Part shown: in pieces, positions 55,096-61,000 of the stretch | Position numbering within the stretch: the first letter of the stretch is position 1 | How the letters are laid out: every line of letters starts with the position of its first letter | Assembly: GCA_021613375.1 (NCBI GenBank) | Contig: CM038709.1 | Coordinates: 34,615,915 to 34,679,914 of the forward strand | Reading direction: 5' to 3' | Source: Megaleporinus macrocephalus | Taxonomy: Eukaryota; Chordata; Actinopteri; Characiformes; Anostomidae | DNA length: 64,000 nt | Notes under the pieces: generated by a model | What the model was told of the DNA's origin: nothing | Seen by the model: only the letters and a program-made list of their open reading frames with translations | The model's database searches: none | Translations under genes and position numbers: made by a program

Positions 55096-58000
55096 TTTAT
55101 AATTGATATTTTTGGAAGGAGAGACCAGCCCTTTAGTATTTTGATATTGTCCAATCTGGCCAATATGTTGCACAATAGTTTTCATCTGTTCAATCTGTTT
55201 ACAACGGAATAAAAAACTGGGCCTTTGTTGTAATTTAAAGTCAGAGTTATTTATATTGATAAAGTAGATACAGACTTCCATTATAGGGATTATTGGCTAT
55301 TTTTCTGAGGTCTTCAAATTATTTATATTTATATCAGAATTATATCGTAACGACCAAAATTAAGGAATATATCGTCCAGCAATATGTGTAGACAAAATGC
55401 ATATATGCACATACTGGCAGACTGCATTCTGTGGATCTAAGAATATGTTGGGTCACACCTGATCTACCCACATTAATATGTCCTTTAGATGTGAACAGAT
55501 ATTCTTATATTACATTGTGGCATTGGTATCGGTTACTTTTTTACCATTCACATTTTAAACTTCTCATACACCTCTCTTGAAGCCATAAAGTGGGTCTCAT
55601 AATCTATAAAACATACATGACAAAAGCTGTTGAGTAGAATAAACTGAAGATAGTTGAATTTGCACAATGGTTCACAAGCCAGAGTCACAGTTTTTCAAAT
55701 CAAAACACTCCTCAGTTCTAAAATATTTATTTTGCTGCTGCTGAACAAACTAGTGCCCTGAATAGACATGGTCATGGAGGGAGGCACAGTGAATGTTTGT
55801 AAGAGAGGGAAGGGCAGGTACATTGTACACTGATATAAGACAGCAAAACCAATCCAATGGTAGCTCCACCATGAAACTTTCCAGTGCTTCAAAAAACATT
55901 TTGACTGGCGTCAGGAAAAGCCAACATCTTAGTGTCTTTTCAACCCACCTTTGCCCACTAGTGAAGGTTCCAGTGGTCAGGTGCAGTGTTACTACAACCA
56001 ATAGCTTCTGGGACAAAGCTCTTTATTATATTCTGATCTTCTGAATGACAATGACTAAATGACAAATAAACTTGAAACTTGAACTTGAAATTCAAAGGGT
56101 GATAAATGGCATCTAAGACTGAACCAGTTATATGCTTTAAATTGCCAATGTCCTGCAATGTCATTACATTAGGCATTTACAGCACTGGCTTGTTGTTGAA
56201 AAAGAAGAGAAAATGACTGCAGATGATAAGGTGAGTTACAATTCTTAAATTAATGAAATAAAGAAAAAAGTTTGGTGTTAGTGAGCTATAATGTTATGGA
56301 ACGATAAATGAGTAAAATGAGTTGTTTATTTACTCAGATTGATTCAGACAACAAAGTACAATACACTGCAGCATGCTGTGCTTAGCCAGATAGGTAGAGC
56401 TTAGACGTGGAGATGTTAAAAAGCAGACTGGAATGGAAAGAGTTCAACCCTTTTTAAGCCACAATGGTGTCTAAATAATAGCAATTAACCAGAAAGATGG
56501 ATTTACACAAACCAACATTGCATAAAGTTACAGAGAACCTTGACTATTAAGACTTCTATGTCTTAGAACGGTGTGCATGTACAACATGTAAAATAGTCAA
56601 AATCCCTCTTCCATTCCTTCCGTGTCATCACTGTGGCACATGATTTTAAATGACATCTCTAGAGCTCTCTGTTACGCATTTAATGGACAAGAAACAGAGA
56701 TCTGGCAAATAATGCAAAGAAAAAAAGAAGGCCCACTCCTATTAAAAGTATTCCGTTTATATTTAATTATAAGTGATATTTGTTTTGAGGATGTACAAAC
56801 TTTATAATTATTAGTTAACAGTAAAATTAATGAAAGCATATTGTCACGAAACATGTTTATAATATCACAGTATCCTTAGTATCATGTTTATCTTATCTAT
56901 AACAACTAAAGTAACCCTAACCAAAGTATTGTTTAAATCTAGGCCACTCAGAAGAGCATAATTTAAGGATAAGCCATTACATGGAGCATCATTTGAGTCA
57001 AAGACTACTCTTATCTGCTCTGGTTTCTGAAGATGGAACGCACCAAAAATAGGAAGATACCAACATTGCTCTTCCATTGTTGGTCTTTTCTCAAGTGTGC
57101 GCTGCGGAGTACAAAAAGTGCTTGCTCTTTTTTATTTGGAAGAGGACAACAAGGCAAGCGGAACGGTAGCAACACCACCCAGTGATTCTCATCATTCATG
57201 TACATTTCTCTGTCCATAAAGTTGAGGAAGAGCTTATCTTCAACTGACAGAGCACACTTGTCATCATTGGGGGCTTCTTTGGAAGACCATGTCTCCCAAT
57301 CTGTCAGGTTCCACATTAAGGTTTAAGTCATCTTTAGACTGAGGGATTGCTTGTTGCGGCTGTGAAAAAACATTTAATTTCTGCTTTACATTGATGTTAC
57401 TTGAGCAAGGACTGAGAAAAGGACTTGACTACAGTACACTGACTGTAAAAGTTCCATTGTCTTTACTATTCTGCCCTCGCACATGAGTGTCTGAGTAAAA
57501 GCTATACAGATAGCTAACAAGAACTCCTGAAGAGTTCATGCTTCTTTGTTCTTTGCTTTGATTCTTTCCCTTCATTCTCTTACTTGTAAAAATGCAAAAT
57601 ACAAACCAAATGCATTATAACAATGTGCACTTTTTAGAAACCAATACATCAAGTCAACATTATTTGTCTGCAAGCATTAAACCATATAAAACTATATAAA
57701 CAGTCTGCTGTAGTCACAAATGCATATAAACTCCTTTTATACCGTACTACTGAATAAGTAGAATAAACCATTAAAACATACGGTTGCTTAAATGCAAGAC
57801 GTAAGCTAACATGAAATGCAGCAAGCCTGGGCTAGCTAGCAAATGCACATATGCATCATAAAATAAACTAACAAAATATACAGAGCAAATGCTAACATGG
57901 AAACATAACTTCTACTTTTATGCCTTTTTAAACTATCAACATCACTTTAGTTTCAGTTTAATAAACTTACAGGCATATATTTTATGGAGAACAAAAAATG

Positions 58001-61000
58001 ACATACGTAGCAATAAATACAATACAATACAATAAATAATTAAATAAATAAATGTATATATTAATAAATAAATGTATTTCCACATATATTTATTTATTCA
58101 TTTATTTCCATATTTCCACATTTATTTATTTCTCTATTTCTTCGTCTGTATGTTAATGAGGTGGGCGGTCCTATCCTCACTCTAAAGCAGGATTAGTTAA
58201 CAAGCTCCGTCGTTCCCCTGCTACTACTGCCTTGGCCTTCAGCGGCTGCGATCTGGAGCACTGATAGCTGTACAGCTAGCATAAAGCTATACGTTGTTGA
58301 CTGCCTCTAGTTTGGTTTGGAAAGGTTTAGTTCAGTTCAGTGCTGATATGGACGATTTAGTTCAAACTCTCTCGATAGTCTATTATTAAAACAGTCCATT
58401 ATTAAATCAGAGAATTCCTACTATAATGTCACCTAAACCTCATACCACGAGTACACGAAAAGTGTTATTCAGGAATATGGTGGTCTGATATAACACTTTG
58501 ATTTGCCTGTTTTATGGTACTTTAAATTGTGGTCTGTACAGACTGTTTAAGTCTCCATTTCTATTGTGTTTGACTGCTCTACATATAGCTTTTAACATAC
58601 GTTTTATTTCTGGTACATGTGTGTGTGTGTTAGACTGTGTTTCGTGATGTTTATTAGGCTGTAAGACATGTTTCTTTCCAGTTTAAATATCTACTGAAAG
58701 CTGCTACCGTAAAAGGCAGTTTAGACGCGCACCAAACCTTTAGATGCAAGAACGCATCTGAGAACGTAGTGTAGATGCGAGAACAAGCTGTTTCTCAGTG
58801 CAGATGGCGACACAGCGGTTTATATTCGGATGTAAAATATACGTCCAGCGTTTACTTCATCTGTCTCTGAGAGAGTTTGAAGTTGGTGGGCCATATCTTG
58901 AAGTATGTTTAAAACAGTTAGCTGAAGTTCACATCAGCACTGAACTGAACTGAACCGTTCCTTTCCAAACCAAACTAGAGGCATTAATTTGGTGCATGGC
59001 TCTCAAAGCCATTTGCTAATGATCTTAAATCGTTTGCAATGGTTCTTAAAACACTGCCATAAGTAACACAGCGCTGATCTAAATGAATGAGCGTCAACAA
59101 CTTATAGCTTTACGCTAGCTGTACAGCTATCAGCACTCCAGAGCGCAGCCGCTGAAGGCGAAGGCAGTAGTAGCAGAGCCAGAACGACGGAGCTCGTTAA
59201 CCAATCCTGCTTTAGAGTGAGGATAGGACCGCCCACCTCATTAACATACAGGTGGAGAAATAGAGAAATAAATAAATGTATAAAATGTGTGAAAAAAAAT
59301 AATACGGAAATAAATGTAGAAATATGGAAATAAATAAATACATTTAAATAAATAAATACATAAATACATTTCCATATTTACTTAATTTTTTTGTGTGCAT
59401 TTATTTATTTATTAATGTATATATGTATTTAATTATATATTTGTACATTTATTTATTTATTTATACTTGTGTCATTTTTTGTCCTCCTTAATATTTTCCC
59501 ACGCTCAAACCTAAAAGCAGGGATGGGGAAGATCATTCACAGCAGCTTGCCTGAACAACAACTGAAAATAAAATGGAGGTTGCCAAGCTGATATACAAAT
59601 TAAAAGTCTGCAGTACCCAAAAATCGTCATAAGGAGGCACCCTATAAAACCTGAATAGGGAACAGAATAGTTATAAAACAGCATACTAATAATAGACTTA
59701 GTGAAATACGCATCACCAATTACATTTTTAACCACAGAAACTTGATACTGATAACAAACTAAAAGCCTGAAACAGACATAATAAACTTTGTAGAGCACTG
59801 TCTGTTGCACTGAGCCAGTGCTAAAAGCTAGTACATGCAGTTACGCTATGTAAGGCTCAAGATGCTTATATGCTTCACATTTCGTCTGGTCCCCAATCAT
59901 ATGTATCCTCCATGGATACCTTCCTTGCAGACACGGATCACATGCACAGTGATTTACTGCATGGGAAGGAGTTTCAGTTGTACTGTGAGGGGTTTAAGAA
60001 GTGAAAGGTGTTTTCGAAAGATGGATCTGTTTACACTGTTCAAGTGTGTTTTTACTAAAAAGTACAAAAATATAGTTTGTGTAATTAATGTAATTAAAAC
60101 ATATGTAACAGAAATACTCAAGTAAAGTACATAAACCTCTGTTCTGTTATACTGTGTCATATCTCATTAGACATCAACATTAAACCCACAAGTATGGGGT
60201 GTGGTGAATAAAAGATAAATAAATATAACAGTTATCATATGCCTAAAAACAACACATTAATATACTAAGACACACAGTAATAGACTATTCTCAGAACCAC
60301 TGCGTCAGCACGTCTGGCATTACGGCCAGCTGTGAACATTAGCGTTAACGCCCCTTTGCAATGTTTAACAGAGGAATCACCAGTGTTCAGCCTTCCTCAA
60401 TAAGTTTTTCTTTGACTTCAGCACAACCAAGCGAAAAACATTTAGCATGTCTGGAAGTCCCTTCGATCTTCACAGTCTAACTGAGCTGCCTGGACTGGAG
60501 ATCTTCATTAGTATAACTGAGCAGACTACTATTATGATTTAGCAAAAAATATATCAGTAATAGATTCGGCAGTGTTCTTTAGAACATACAGCTGACATTA
60601 ATAGGAAATTGAATCGTAACACAAGCGTCAGATAACTATACCATACATGGTTTCATATAATGGCTAACTCTCCATGAAAACTGACCCATTTGCTTTGCTC
60701 ATTCCCTATATACCAAGCTTTTGAATTATGTTTACTATTTGTTCTTGGCAAAGCCTTTTTTTAGAGTTGTGCTAAAAAAAAATTATAATAAGTTTTTAAA
60801 TATGTCTCTGTCCGAAGTCTACAGTAACATGTCTTTTGGAAAACAGAAGGCCCTTCAGTGAAGTGGCAGTGAAAACATCTTTCTTTTCTAAAATCAGAAT
60901 GCAGAGAGAAGTTGCCTTTTTCATGATTAATCACCTTTAAACTTTCTACATTATGTAGACTGCTGTCACAGTGTGTGTGGTGCTCCTAGTAGAATTCAAT

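Larger units (their letters stand above)
53000..55384 (+). mobile_element. hAT-like DNA element, copy B, with perfect TSD
   Basis: Begins TAGGCCTGGACAATAATTCG and ends ..ATATATCGTCCAGCAATA, flanked by perfect 8-bp repeats TGTGTAGA (52992-52999 and 55385-55392). Both termini match copy A (3101-11507). The ends share TAGNNCTGGAC-type inverted termini. No transposase. A Harbinger-like/foldback segment occupies the middle, and a compound microsatellite lies at 55009-55094. Confidence 0.85.
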
